Assembly (NCBI RefSeq): GCF_001027285.1
Contig: NZ_CP011509.1
Span: forward strand, 9,324,501 to 9,388,500
Direction of reading: 5' to 3'
Length of the DNA: 64,000 nucleotides
DNA from: Archangium gephyra
GTDB lineage: Bacteria; Myxococcota; Myxococcia; Myxococcales; Myxococcaceae
Shown here: piece by piece, positions 6,882-16,059 of the stretch
How positions within the stretch are numbered: position 1 is the stretch's first letter
Layout: each line of letters begins with the position of its first letter
Translations under genes and position numbers: made by a program
The notes under the pieces: model-generated
What the model was told of the DNA's origin: nothing
The model's input: the letters and a program-made list of their open reading frames with translations, nothing else
The model's database searches: none

Positions 6882-7700
6882 TCAGCCGAGCAGGCGGATG
6901 GCGTGGCGGAGCGTGGCCAGCATGGCGGCGAACTCCGTCTGCATCCGCTCCATGATGAGGCCGAGCGACAAGAAGACGATGACCACGCCCACCAGGGGTT
7001 TGATGGCCATGGAGATGAAGAACACCTGGACCTGGGGCGCCACGCGGTTGACTGCGCCCAGCGCCATGTCCGTGAGGAAGGCGGCCAGCATGGCCGGCGC
7101 GGCGAGCGCCAGGGAGATCTTCAGCAGGTCCGCGAAGGAGCGGATGAAGAGCTCGAAGAAGGCCCACTCGCCCAGGCTGAAGCGCGGGAAGCGATCCAAC
7201 GGGACGATGGCGAAGCTCTCGGCGAGCGCCTCGATGACCAGGTGGTGGCCGTTGAGGGTGAGGAAGAGCACCACCGCCAGCTGCACCTTGAGGCTGGCGA
7301 AGATGGACACCTGCGTGCCGAGCTGCGGCACGTAGAGCTGGGCGTTGTTGCTGCCGGACATGGTGTCCACGAGGTTGCCGGCCACGCGCGCCGCCTCGAA
7401 GACGACGTTGACGATGGACGCCAGCGCCACGCCGATGAAGATCTCCTTGAGCATCAACCCGATGTAGGGGAACGCGCTGGTGGGGATGGCCCCCATGCGT
7501 GCGCTGACGGCCGGAAAGAGCACGCCGGAGAGCATGACGCCCACGCCCATCTTGATCTCCGGGGGGATGACTTCGCCGCCCAGGAATGGGGAGAGCACCA
7601 GCACCGGCATGATCCGGCACATCAGCAGGCCCATGGTGAAGATGACGAGCGAGAGGTTCGCCTGCTCCGTCATCCGGGCGATGACTTCGGAGACGTTCAT
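6882..7700 (-). CDS. sctT: SctT, export apparatus membrane protein (YscT/FliR family)
   Basis: 272 residues, polytopic inner-membrane protein with about six hydrophobic segments (GLLMCRIMPVLVLSPFLGG, then the motif FxxG-V-P near VMLSGVLFPAV). The ATG at 7700 overlaps the sctS stop by four bases (ATGA), which fixes the start and shows translational coupling; a longer open frame upstream is an artefact. In the family SctT caps the SctR5-SctS4-SctT1 export channel. Confidence 0.92.
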   Translation of the reverse strand: MNVSEVIARMTEQANLSLVIFTMGLLMCRIMPVLVLSPFLGGEVIPPEIKMGVGVMLSGVLFPAVSARMGAIPTSAFPYIGLMLKEIFIGVALASIVNVVFEAARVAGNLVDTMSGSNNAQLYVPQLGTQVSIFASLKVQLAVVLFLTLNGHHLVIEALAESFAIVPLDRFPRFSLGEWAFFELFIRSFADLLKISLALAAPAMLAAFLTDMALGAVNRVAPQVQVFFISMAIKPLVGVVIVFLSLGLIMERMQTEFAAMLATLRHAIRLLG

Positions 7701-7960
7701 TTGATCAGTGCCGGGAACTGATCGAACACGTGGAAGGTGAAGCGGACCAACTGGTTGCCGATCCACGGGCCGGTGAGCGCCAGCACGCCGAAGACGATGA
7801 TGACCTTGGGAGCGAACGAGAGCGTCTGCTCCTGGATCTGAGTGGTGGCCTGGAAGACGGCGATGATGAAGCCCACCAGGAGGCTCATCAGCACGGGCGG
7901 AGCCGAGACGACGAGCACGAGATAGAGCGCCTGCTGGAGGATGGAGTTCAGCTGGTGCAT
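7697..7960 (-). CDS. sctS: SctS, export apparatus membrane protein (EscS/FliQ family)
   Basis: 87 residues in two transmembrane hairpin helices with the family core IIAVFQATTQIQEQTLSFAPK. It forms the export gate with SctR and SctT. Seven bases after sctR, and overlapping sctT at its end. Confidence 0.93.
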   Translation of the reverse strand: MHQLNSILQQALYLVLVVSAPPVLMSLLVGFIIAVFQATTQIQEQTLSFAPKVIIVFGVLALTGPWIGNQLVRFTFHVFDQFPALIK

Positions 7961-7967
7961 GTGCGTC

Positions 7968-8813
7968 TCACAGGTAACCGACGACCAGGCCCTTGGCGAT
8001 GAGGTACCAGCCGTCGACGAGGACGAAGAGAAGCAGCTTGAAGGGCATGGAGATGGTGGTGGGCGAGAGCATGTGCATGCCGAGCGCCAGCAGGATGTTG
8101 GCCACCACCATGTCGATGACGATGAAGGGCACGAAGAGCAGGAAGCCGATCTGGAAGGCCTCCTTGAGCTCGGAGACCACGAAGGCCGGGACGATGGTCA
8201 TGAAGTCCTTGTCCGTGAGGTCCTTCCTGTCCTCCTCGGTGCGCATCTTCCGGGCCAGGTTGAAGAAGAGCGCGCGGTCCTTCGCGGTGACCTTCTTGAT
8301 GAGGAAGGCGCGCAGCGGCTCCTTGGACTTGTTGGCCGCTTCCAACAAGGTGCCCACCGACTCCGAGGACAGCAGCGAGGGCCCCTTGGAGAGGATGTCC
8401 ACCTCGGCGGCCCGGTACATGTTCTGGCCCACCGGGGCCATGATGTAGACGGTGAGGATGATGGCCAGGCCGGTGATGACCTGGGTGGGCGGAATCTGCT
8501 GGGTGCCCAGTGCCGAGCGCACGATGGAGAGCACCACGGAGATCTTCACGAAGCTCGTCACCATCATCAACACGAAGGGGACGAGCGACAGGGCGGCCAG
8601 CGCCAGCATCAGCACCAGCGGCCGCGAGGCGAAGGAGTCGGGGCTCACCGCGTCGACGTTCACGGCGACGTCAGCGGCGGCGGCACCACCCCCGCGCTTG
8701 TTGCGCTGGGCGAAGGCGAGGAAGGGCTCCAGCGCGAACACCACGGCGAAAAGCCAGGGCGACAGGCGAAGGGCGGGGAGGCGGACGTTGGTGAATCTCA
8801 CGAGTCGTCTCAA
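7968..8813 (-). CDS. sctR: SctR, export apparatus membrane protein (YscR/FliP family)
   Basis: 281 residues. The family core is clear: MMVTSFVKISVVLSIVRSAL followed by GTQQIPPTQVITGLAIILT. Unlike most injectisome SctR proteins (about 215-225 residues), it has a long N-terminus with a likely cleaved signal peptide (LFAVVFALEPFLAFAQ), the flagellar FliP design. The start is TTG, right after the fliO stop; an in-frame GTG four codons later is the alternative. Confidence 0.92.
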   Translation of the reverse strand: MRRLVRFTNVRLPALRLSPWLFAVVFALEPFLAFAQRNKRGGGAAAADVAVNVDAVSPDSFASRPLVLMLALAALSLVPFVLMMVTSFVKISVVLSIVRSALGTQQIPPTQVITGLAIILTVYIMAPVGQNMYRAAEVDILSKGPSLLSSESVGTLLEAANKSKEPLRAFLIKKVTAKDRALFFNLARKMRTEEDRKDLTDKDFMTIVPAFVVSELKEAFQIGFLLFVPFIVIDMVVANILLALGMHMLSPTTISMPFKLLLFVLVDGWYLIAKGLVVGYL

Positions 8814-9440
8814 TCAGGCGCCCGGCGGCTCGGTGCCGCTCGGTTGGGTAGCAGGAGCCCCCTGCTGCGTGGCGTCGCGGCGGGCGAGGAGCTTCTGGAG
8901 GAAGGGAGAGAGGGAGATGACGTTGGACGGCGGGCTCTCGGAGCGGATGCGCTCCACCGCCGCGGTGTCGAGCTTGGAGAGCAACTGGAGGCCGCTCTCG
9001 CCTCCGCCCACCAGCAGGTACTCGTCCGCGGCCTTGAGCACGAAGAGGGTGCGGCGCTGATCCAGCGGCACCCGCTCCAACACCGACACCACCGAGGGCC
9101 GCCCCGCGGGCACGCCCTGCAAGCCCATCAGCCTGCGCAGGCCCACGTTGAGCGTGAGGTAGATGGAGGCCACCACCGCGCCGAACAGCAGCAGCGTGCG
9201 CGTCAGCATCCATGTGAGGCTCTCGGGCTCCTCCTCCAGGCCCGCGGGCGGCTGCGAGGGCGCCCCGAACTCATCCACGGGAGAGGGCGGCGGAGCGGCG
9301 GGAGCCACCTGCGCTGTGGTGGCGGCGGGGGCCGGCGGTGCGCTCGAGGCGGGAGCGTCGGCCCGGGCCAGCGGCGCCAGCAGGACGCACGCGCACACCA
9401 GCCAGACCGGACGCGGGGGGAACACGGAAGACACTGCCAT
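8814..9440 (-). CDS. fliO: FliO-like membrane protein in the T3SS operon
   Basis: 208 residues from the ATG at 9440. An N-terminal hydrophobic segment (signal or anchor), an Ala/Pro-rich stretch, a membrane helix (MLTRTLLLFGAVVASIYLTL) and a cytoplasmic part with VSVLERVPLDQRRTLFVLKA and EYLLVGG. This is the FliO pattern: one membrane helix, then a small beta domain. FliO helps FliP/SctR assemble in flagella and is generally missing from injectisomes. It is immediately before sctR with no gap, as in fliOPQR operons, so the T3SS here kept a flagellar assembly factor. Confidence 0.8.
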   Translation of the reverse strand: MAVSSVFPPRPVWLVCACVLLAPLARADAPASSAPPAPAATTAQVAPAAPPPSPVDEFGAPSQPPAGLEEEPESLTWMLTRTLLLFGAVVASIYLTLNVGLRRLMGLQGVPAGRPSVVSVLERVPLDQRRTLFVLKAADEYLLVGGGESGLQLLSKLDTAAVERIRSESPPSNVISLSPFLQKLLARRDATQQGAPATQPSGTEPPGA

Positions 9441-9550
9441 GGTGGGGCGCGAGGCTAGTGCATCGGGCAGGAGACCGCCACGGGCGCCCGCCGCCCTGCC
9501 CCGCTCCCTCGCTTGCCTGCCCGGGTCACCCCACACGCGCCGCGCTCCTC

Positions 9551-10924
9551 TCAGCCCGCGAGCGAGAGGACCCGGACACCCAGCTGCCCCTCCACCTCCA
9601 CCAGCTCGCCCCGGGCAATCACCTTGCCATTCACCGACAGGTCCACCGGCTCACCCGGCGCCCGGCGCAGCTCCACCACCTGGCCCACCCGCAGGGCCAC
9701 CACCTGATCCGCCGTCACCGGCACCCGCGCCAGCTCCACGGAGATCTGCAGCGGGATGTCACCCAGCAGGTCGCCCGAATCCATTCTGTCGTCCAAGGCA
9801 CCACTCTCCGCCAAAGGGTTGCGCATCTCGGGGTTGGTGAACTCCTCGTCCCCCGTGTCTCCCAGGGCCTCCGCCGCGGACTCATCCGCCTCGGAGGGCA
9901 CGCGCCGTGGGAAGGACTGATCTCCCGGCACCAGACCGGTGATGCGTGCCCGGTACTGGCCATCCTCCAGGAACACGTCCGCGGCCAGGCAGCCCTTGCG
10001 GGCCAGCCCCAGCAGCAGCCGGGCGGTGCCGTCCTCGCCCCGGTCCGGCCGGGCCGAGAACGCATCCACCAGCACCACGTCCTTCACCCGGAGGCCCGCC
10101 AGGTCGCGGCTGGAGATCTCCGCCTGGGCGATCTCCGCCCGCAGCCAGGTGCGGACCGAGGACAGCCGGCGCAGATTGGCCTGGATGTCCGCCTGCAACG
10201 CCGCCCGGCGCTGCTCGGCCGCCTGCGCCGGCTCCAGCACGTCCAGCACGCCCGAGGGCACGAAGAGGCGCACCATGCCCTCCTGCGAGCCGAGCCGGGC
10301 CCGGAGCTGGACCACCAACACCGGCCCGTCCTCGCTCAGCCGCGACACCGCCTCGTCCAGGCCGCGCGCCACGCCCTCCAGGCGCAGCTTGGGCTGGCTC
10401 GGATCCATCCCCGGCACCAGCGCCTTGAGCGCCTCGAGGATGACGAAGCTCGCCACGCCCTCTTCGATATCCGTCAGGGGCCGCACGCCCACGGCCTCGC
10501 CCGCGCCACCCAGCAGCGTGTCCACCGCCATGTGCGCCAGGGGCAGCTCAATCTCCAGCACCGCGCGCCCGCGATGCGGACCGGGCACCAGGAAGGACAG
10601 GAAGGTGGGCTCGGCCAGGTGGCGGCGCAGCTCGCCCGGGCCGACCGCCCGCACCCCTTCCAGGGAGAAACCCACCTGCGTGTCGAAGAGGCCCTTGAGC
10701 CGGGTGCACAGCGCCTCGGCGGCCTCGGCCTTGGGCGTCAGCCACTTGACGCGCGAGGTGAGCCGGGACTCGTTGAGCGACACCTTCTCCAGTCTGGGGA
10801 AGGAATAGGGCTTCCACGGCTTGCCCGGGGCAATGGGGGCGGCCGGACGCTTGAGCTGCCGGGCGTCGACCACCATGGTGCGCTCCTGCGGACCGGACTC
10901 GTCGTCCAGGTCGAGACTGCTCAT
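9551..10924 (-). CDS. sctQ: SctQ, cytoplasmic ring protein (YscQ/FliM-FliN family)
   Basis: 457 residues, somewhat long for SctQ (about 300-370). The N-terminal half is divergent. Two SpoA-type domains can be seen, about residues 260-325 (around RVKDVVLVDAF and GCLAADVFLEDGQY) and 388-455 (DIPLQISVELARVPVTADQV ... VNGKVIARGELVEVEGQLGV). SctQ forms the sorting-platform pods that receive substrates under the export gate, with SctL and SctN. No internal start producing a short SctQ-C form was resolved by eye. Stop overlaps nothing; the start overlaps sctP by four bases. Confidence 0.88.
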   Translation of the reverse strand: MSSLDLDDESGPQERTMVVDARQLKRPAAPIAPGKPWKPYSFPRLEKVSLNESRLTSRVKWLTPKAEAAEALCTRLKGLFDTQVGFSLEGVRAVGPGELRRHLAEPTFLSFLVPGPHRGRAVLEIELPLAHMAVDTLLGGAGEAVGVRPLTDIEEGVASFVILEALKALVPGMDPSQPKLRLEGVARGLDEAVSRLSEDGPVLVVQLRARLGSQEGMVRLFVPSGVLDVLEPAQAAEQRRAALQADIQANLRRLSSVRTWLRAEIAQAEISSRDLAGLRVKDVVLVDAFSARPDRGEDGTARLLLGLARKGCLAADVFLEDGQYRARITGLVPGDQSFPRRVPSEADESAAEALGDTGDEEFTNPEMRNPLAESGALDDRMDSGDLLGDIPLQISVELARVPVTADQVVALRVGQVVELRRAPGEPVDLSVNGKVIARGELVEVEGQLGVRVLSLAG

Positions 10925-11820
10925 GACTTCGCCTCGACGCGCAGCTCCTCGAGGGTGAGCCCGCGTCCGGCCAGCGCGTTCTTCAGCGTCTCACGCTGCT
11001 CCTCGAGCATCTTCAGCACGTCCTTGTCGCTGCCGCTGAAGGTGGCGTGGATCTTCCCGTTCTTCGCGCTGAGCTTGATGGACAGGCCCTTGAGGACGTC
11101 GTTGCGCAGGTCGATCTGGAACTCCGCGTTGCCCGCGGCGTTGGTGCCCACGCGCACGCGCTCGACGATCTTTTGGGCGATCTCATTGGCGATGGCGCGC
11201 AGCCGCTCCGAGCCCGAGGTGGGCTTGGGCTTGGCCACCGGCACGGGCGCCATCAGCGCGGGGTTGAAGCGGAAGCTGGCGGCCGCCTCGGCGCCGTCCT
11301 TCTTGTCCTTGCCGTCCCCGCCGCCCTTGCCCCCGCCGTCCGCGTCGGCCTTGATGGGGCCCTTCTCGCGCCGGGCCTGCACGCCCATGGCGGCGTTGTC
11401 GCTGTCCTTGTCGAGCGCCTCGCCGCGCTCATCCAGGGCCTTGCTGGTGTCCTTGGCGTCCGCCGCGCGCGACTCGACGCGCGTCTGCGTCACGCCCTGG
11501 TCCTGCTTCCTGGCCTGCGTCATCTGGGGCGACTCCGACTGGCGGCCCCCGGACACCTGGCCCTCGGACATGCCCGTCTGGCGCTGCTGACCGCGCAGGT
11601 CTCCCGCCTTGCCCTCCTGCTGCAGGCGCGCGAGCACGGACTTGCCCAGGTTCTGCTGCTGGGGCTGCTGCGTCTGCGCGGACTTCTGCTGCTGGACCAG
11701 CTTGGAGAAGGCGGACTCCCCCTCCTGGCGCTGCTTCGCCTTGGACTCCTGGAGACGCTTCTCCTGGACCAGCCGCTCCGCGGCCTTCTGCGCCTGACGA
11801 TCGTCTTCGACTCGGCTCAT
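10921..11820 (-). CDS. sctP: SctP, needle-length/substrate-switch protein (YscP/FliK family)
   Basis: 299 residues. The first 185 are polar, Gln/Lys/Glu-rich and probably disordered (ruler part; start MSRVEDDRQAQKAAERL). The last 110 form the Flg_hook-type domain: ERLRAIANEIAQKIVERVRV, then FQIDLRNDVLKGLSIKLSAK and a final helical pair. In the family the disordered part measures needle or hook length while exported, and the C-terminal domain acts on SctU. Presence of a ruler supports the existence of a needle in this system. Confidence 0.85.
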   Translation of the reverse strand: MSRVEDDRQAQKAAERLVQEKRLQESKAKQRQEGESAFSKLVQQQKSAQTQQPQQQNLGKSVLARLQQEGKAGDLRGQQRQTGMSEGQVSGGRQSESPQMTQARKQDQGVTQTRVESRAADAKDTSKALDERGEALDKDSDNAAMGVQARREKGPIKADADGGGKGGGDGKDKKDGAEAAASFRFNPALMAPVPVAKPKPTSGSERLRAIANEIAQKIVERVRVGTNAAGNAEFQIDLRNDVLKGLSIKLSAKNGKIHATFSGSDKDVLKMLEEQRETLKNALAGRGLTLEELRVEAKS

Positions 11821-11847
11821 CTCGACACCACCTGGGGGGCCTGGAGG

Positions 11848-12339
11848 TTACTTGCGCTGACGCATCAGGAACAAGGTGTTCCCGATTTCCTCCTGGTTCA
11901 GCTCCTCCTTGGCCTGACGCTCGGCCCGGATCTGCTTCTGCCAGTTCTCCTTGTGCTTCTCGATGGCCTTGAGCTCCTTGGCGGCCTCGGCCATCTCGCG
12001 CCGGCGCTGCTCCACCAGCTTCTCGGCCGTCTTGACGACCTCCTTCTGGCGCTCGATCTCCAGCGCGAGCTGCGCCTCCTCGTCCTTGAGGCGCTCCTCG
12101 TACCGGTTCATCATCGTGAAGCTGTTGGGGCCGGTAGTCCCCTTGGCCATGAGTCCCTGGAGGTAGGCCATGACCTTCTGCTTGCGCTCGGCCTTGCGCG
12201 TCTCGAGCTCCTGCTCCAGGCGCTTGAGCTCGGCCTTCTGCTTGTCCAGCGCCTTGACGGCGTCGGAGAAGGCCTGTTCGGCCTCCTCCTTGGCGCGCTC
12301 GCGCATCTCGAGCAGGGTCTGCAACCGGTAGGGGGGCAT
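11848..12339 (-). CDS. sctO: SctO, T3SS stalk protein (YscO/FliJ family)
   Basis: 163 residues, nearly all alpha-helical coiled coil rich in Lys, Glu, Gln and Arg (start MPPYRLQTLLEMRERAKEEA, typical of FliJ). FliJ-like stalks sit in the centre of the ATPase hexamer and contact SctV. It follows sctN in the conserved order sctN-sctO-sctP-sctQ. Confidence 0.9.
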   Translation of the reverse strand: MPPYRLQTLLEMRERAKEEAEQAFSDAVKALDKQKAELKRLEQELETRKAERKQKVMAYLQGLMAKGTTGPNSFTMMNRYEERLKDEEAQLALEIERQKEVVKTAEKLVEQRRREMAEAAKELKAIEKHKENWQKQIRAERQAKEELNQEEIGNTLFLMRQRK

Positions 12340-12385
12340 GGCCCCATCCTAACCCGGAAAACCCCGGCTCCGTCACCCCTCCCGG

Positions 12386-13702
12386 TCACTCTTCGAAGAG
12401 GGCGATGAGCTGCTCGACGGTCTCGTCGAATCCACTGTTGGAGTGGGTGTCCTGCTTGAGGAAGTCGATGATGGCGTCGTACTTGTCGATGGCGTAGTCC
12501 GTCCGGGGGTCCGTGCCGTACTGGTAGGCGCCCAGGAGGATGAGGTCGCGCTGCTTCTCGTAGGTGGCGAGCGTCTCGCGCAGCTTGCCGGCGGCCTTCT
12601 TGTGGTCCTTGGAGACGATGCCGCTCATCACACGGGAGAGGCTGGCGAGCACGTCCATGGCGGGCCACTGATTGCGCTCGCCCAGGGCACGGTTGAGGAT
12701 GAAGTGGCCGTCGAGAATACCGCGGACCTCGTCGGCGATGGGCTCTTCCATGTCACCGCCGGCCACGAGGCAGGTGTAGATGGCGGTGCACTTGCCCTTG
12801 TCCGAGTTGCCCGTGCGCTCGAGGATGCGCGGCAGCATGGAGAACACGCTGGGCGGGTAGCCCTGGCGGGCCGGGGGCTCACCGATGGCGAGGCCGATTT
12901 CACGCTGGGCACGGGCCAGACGGGTCACCGTGTCGAGCATGAAGAGGACGTTGCCGCCGCGCTCGCGGAAGTACTCGGCGATGGCGGTGGCCACGTAGGC
13001 GGCGCGCAGACGCACGAGGCTGGGCTGGTCCGAGGTGGCGCACACCAGCACGGAGCGCTTCATGCCCTCCTCGCCCATGGCGTCCTCGATGAACTCGCGC
13101 ACTTCGCGGCCACGCTCGCCGATCAGCGCCACCACGCACAGGTCGGCCTTGGTGTTGCGCGCTATCTGGCCCATCAGCGTGGACTTGCCGACGCCGGAGC
13201 CGGCGAAGAGGCCCACGCGCTGGCCCTCGCCCACGGTGAGCAGTCCGTCGATGCAGCGCACGCCCAGGGGCAGTGGCCGCTCGATGCGCTGGCGCTTGAA
13301 GGGGTCCGGGCAGTCGCGGTCCACGGACCAGTCGAACAGGCCCTCGGTGGGCAGGGGCTTGCCGTCCATGGGCTCGCCGATGCCGTTGAGGACGCGGCCC
13401 AGGAGCCCTTCCCCGCACTTGATGGAGAGGGGCCTGCCGGTGGGGACGACCTCGCTGTCCGGGCCGATGCCGAGCAGCTCGCCCAGGGGCATGAGCATGA
13501 CCTCATCACCCTGGAAGCCCACCACCTCGGCCTTCACCGAGTTGCGGCCGCCGTGGCCCTTGATGAGGACCAGCTCGCCCACGCGCACGCCGGGCACGCT
13601 CGCCTTGATGACCAGACCCGTCAGCTCGGTGACGCGGCCCTGCACCCGGTACAGCGGCGCTTCCTTGATGAGGGAGAAGTAGCGCTGGAGATCGAGAGCC
13701 AT
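12386..13702 (-). CDS. sctN: SctN, T3SS ATPase (YscN/FliI family)
   Basis: 438 residues, full family length. Walker A GSGVGKST at residues 168-175, catalytic region LIGERGREVREFIEDA with the general base Glu, Walker B NVLFMLDTVTRLARAQREI, and the family C-terminal helical domain. It forms the hexamer that unfolds substrates and releases chaperones at the export gate. Three bases separate it from sctL upstream. Confidence 0.96.
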   Translation of the reverse strand: MALDLQRYFSLIKEAPLYRVQGRVTELTGLVIKASVPGVRVGELVLIKGHGGRNSVKAEVVGFQGDEVMLMPLGELLGIGPDSEVVPTGRPLSIKCGEGLLGRVLNGIGEPMDGKPLPTEGLFDWSVDRDCPDPFKRQRIERPLPLGVRCIDGLLTVGEGQRVGLFAGSGVGKSTLMGQIARNTKADLCVVALIGERGREVREFIEDAMGEEGMKRSVLVCATSDQPSLVRLRAAYVATAIAEYFRERGGNVLFMLDTVTRLARAQREIGLAIGEPPARQGYPPSVFSMLPRILERTGNSDKGKCTAIYTCLVAGGDMEEPIADEVRGILDGHFILNRALGERNQWPAMDVLASLSRVMSGIVSKDHKKAAGKLRETLATYEKQRDLILLGAYQYGTDPRTDYAIDKYDAIIDFLKQDTHSNSGFDETVEQLIALFEE

Positions 13703-13705
13703 GGC

Positions 13706-14377
13706 TTAGGCGGGACCGTCCTTCTTGCCCTGATCGGGGAAGAGCACGTTCTGCAGCATCTCGAACTGGGTGGGCAGCTGCGCGTCCACCTTGCCGAACT
13801 CCGTCTGCACGATGCAGCCCACCGGGGCCACGTCCGCGTCTTCCTTGATGGACACGTCCACCGCCCGGCCGATGAGCTCCATCAGCTCCGCCTTGCGGGC
13901 GCGCAGCACCGCCGCCGACTTGGGATTGACCCTCAGCACCACCGCCCGCGCGTTGCGCAGCTCCTCGATGGCCTTGGCGCAGATGTCCGCCAGCAGCGAG
14001 GGGTCGCGCTCCACGTCGCGGCCGATGATCTTCTCGGCGATCTTGCACGCCAGGGCCACCACGTCGCGCTCCTGCTGGGCGAGGATCTCCCCGGCCTGCA
14101 TCTTCGCGCGCAGCAGCGTCTCCGTGGCCTGGGCCAGGCCTTCCTGCCGGCCCTGCTCGCGCGTCTTGGCCAGCAGGTCCTCGCGCTCGCGCTGGGCCTC
14201 CGCGAGGATGCGCTCCTTCTCGCGATTCGCCTCCTCGATGATGCCCTGGGCGGTCTGCCGGGCATCGAAGACCTCGGCGTTCATCACGCCCGGCCGCGGA
14301 GGACGGAGCACCGGCCTGTCCCCACCGGGTAGAGGCTCGGCCCCCGAATCGCCCTTGATCACCTTGCCGATCGCCAT
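13706..14377 (-). CDS. sctL: SctL, ATPase regulator/stator (YscL/FliH family)
   Basis: 223 residues. After a short disordered start, residues 40-110 are a long charged coiled coil (RQTAQGIIEEANREKERILA), then the FliH/V-type-stator-like C-terminal domain (KIAEKIIGRDVERDPSLLAD, VGCIVQTEFGKVDAQLPTQ). In the family it links the ATPase to the SctQ pods. AAGGAGC precedes the ATG. Confidence 0.9.
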   Translation of the reverse strand: MAIGKVIKGDSGAEPLPGGDRPVLRPPRPGVMNAEVFDARQTAQGIIEEANREKERILAEAQREREDLLAKTREQGRQEGLAQATETLLRAKMQAGEILAQQERDVVALACKIAEKIIGRDVERDPSLLADICAKAIEELRNARAVVLRVNPKSAAVLRARKAELMELIGRAVDVSIKEDADVAPVGCIVQTEFGKVDAQLPTQFEMLQNVLFPDQGKKDGPA

Positions 14378-14401
14378 GGAAAGCTCCTTGTGCGCCGGAT
14401 G

Positions 14402-16006
14402 CTAGCGCGTTCCGCCCCGCGGTCCACGCCCACTCGTGCCCGGCCCGCCTGGCCGCTGCGTGCGCCGCTGGACCTGGGACCCCTCCGTCTTCACCGCCGG
14501 GATGGACGTGCTGGTCCCCAGCACCCTGGGCGGCCGTTCGGGCTCACCCTCCACCCGGGACACGGCGCTCCGGCTGTGCGTGCGCGCCACCGGGGAACGG
14601 ATGATGCGGGAGACCTCCGAGTCCTGCGCGGGGGCCTCGACCCGGGACCGGGAGCCCACGTTCGTCGGGGGCCGCGACGACGGCGGCGGCCCGATGCGTG
14701 CCCCGGTGGGATCCGGCTTCACCTCCGCGGCCTCCCGGGCACCTTCCCGGGCACCTTCCCGGGCGCTTCGGGGGCTCACCCGGCTCACCCGCGAGGGCGA
14801 GCCCTCGGGCGGCGCTTCCTGCTGGCGGCCCCCGTAGCTCGAGCTGGCCCCCGCCCGGCGGGCCTCGCGCTCGGCGATGGGATCCCTCCGCACGTTGACG
14901 GACTGGGAGGACGCGGACCGGCGGACCGAGGCCTCCGAGCTGGCGCCCGCGCGCATCTCCCGCGACACGGCGGGACCGCGGCTCGAGGGAGGCGGAGACA
15001 CCACCGGCGCCTTGCCGGCCAACGAGGGCGGAGGGCCGAGGGCGGGCGGACGAGGCGGGGTGAGCCGCACCGGGCGCTCGATGAGACCCCGGGCCGCGAG
15101 CCGCTCCAGGTCCGTGACGATGTCCGTGCGGCCACCATCGCCGCGGGTCGTCGGCTTGGCGCGCTCCTCGCGCACCCACCTGGCGAGCATCTGCCCGAAC
15201 TCGCTGCGGTGCTTCTCCACCAGGCGCGAGGCGAACTCGGCGGACTGCGCCACGCTGGCGCGCGCCAGCCGGTGCACGCCCGCGCCCCGGATGGCCGAGG
15301 CCAGGTTGTCCATGCCGCCGTACTGCTCGAGCTGCGCCCGGGCATCCTCCTCGGCGAGCTTGCGCGGAGCATTGGCCGTCACGGCGCGCGTGGCGAGCTG
15401 GCGCAGGTGGGGAGGCAGCACGGCGAAGGCCGGCTCCCGCTCGCCGTCCGGAATCCCCGCCAGCGCGGGCCCCAGCACGCGCGCGCCCAGCCGGTCACAC
15501 ATGGTGAGCAGCTCGCGCGTCTGCAGCAGCAGCACATCGGTGAACTTGAAGGGCACGTGCGCCGCGGACTCGCGCGACAGCCGCTCCTCCAGCTTCCAGC
15601 GCACGATGTCCAGCACCTGCGGCCGGACCTCGCGCGTGAGCTTCACCTTCCCCGTGTTGGGCAGGTGGGAGCGCACCGCCTCGGCCAGCTGCGCCGGCAG
15701 CGCGCGCATCACCACCTCCACCAGGGCGGCGCGCTCGCGCTTGAGCAGCCCCGCCAGACGCTCCGGGTCCGCGCTCCACATCTGCCCGCGCCGATCCTTC
15801 ACCAGCCGCTTGATCTCCTGGACCAGCAGCGGGATGCGCTTGTCGCGCGGAATCTGGAGGATCTCCTGAGCCCGGTGCTGGAGCAGTTCCGCCTCTTCCT
15901 CGGGCAGATGCTCCAGCGCGGCGACGCCCTCCTGGCCACCGAAGGTGATGGCGGTCAGGAGCATCATCGTCTGTCGCTTGCTCAGCGAGGTGAAGAACTG
16001 ATCCAA
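14402..16006 (-). CDS. FliG-like protein in the SctK position, with long disordered tail
   Basis: 534 residues. The N-terminus (SKRQTMMLLTAITFGGQEGV, ALEHLPEEEAELLQHRAQEI) is like the FliG N-terminal domain, and repeated helical units continue to about residue 270. Residues 300-534 are Arg/Pro/Ser-rich and probably disordered. FliG is the flagellar rotor protein bound to the MS ring; in injectisomes SctK occupies this place, between SctJ/SctD and SctQ. The gene lies between sctJ and sctL, the place of sctK or fliG in such operons. The FliG resemblance is by eye and limited to the N-terminus. Confidence 0.6.
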   Translation of the reverse strand: MDQFFTSLSKRQTMMLLTAITFGGQEGVAALEHLPEEEAELLQHRAQEILQIPRDKRIPLLVQEIKRLVKDRRGQMWSADPERLAGLLKRERAALVEVVMRALPAQLAEAVRSHLPNTGKVKLTREVRPQVLDIVRWKLEERLSRESAAHVPFKFTDVLLLQTRELLTMCDRLGARVLGPALAGIPDGEREPAFAVLPPHLRQLATRAVTANAPRKLAEEDARAQLEQYGGMDNLASAIRGAGVHRLARASVAQSAEFASRLVEKHRSEFGQMLARWVREERAKPTTRGDGGRTDIVTDLERLAARGLIERPVRLTPPRPPALGPPPSLAGKAPVVSPPPSSRGPAVSREMRAGASSEASVRRSASSQSVNVRRDPIAEREARRAGASSSYGGRQQEAPPEGSPSRVSRVSPRSAREGAREGAREAAEVKPDPTGARIGPPPSSRPPTNVGSRSRVEAPAQDSEVSRIIRSPVARTHSRSAVSRVEGEPERPPRVLGTSTSIPAVKTEGSQVQRRTQRPGGPGTSGRGPRGGTR

Positions 16007-16059
16007 CGGTCACCCCGCGGGTGGAAGGCGTTCCAGGAAGGGAGCGGACGTCGCTCGTG

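Noticed and set aside
5869-7620. A 583-residue minus-strand frame across sctU and sctT
   Set aside because: It is an out-of-frame read of real export genes, giving an Arg/Gly/His/Pro-rich chain. Long shadow frames of this type are expected at this GC content; the same applies to 12443-14332 (+), 21640-23310 (-) and 53065-55323 (-).
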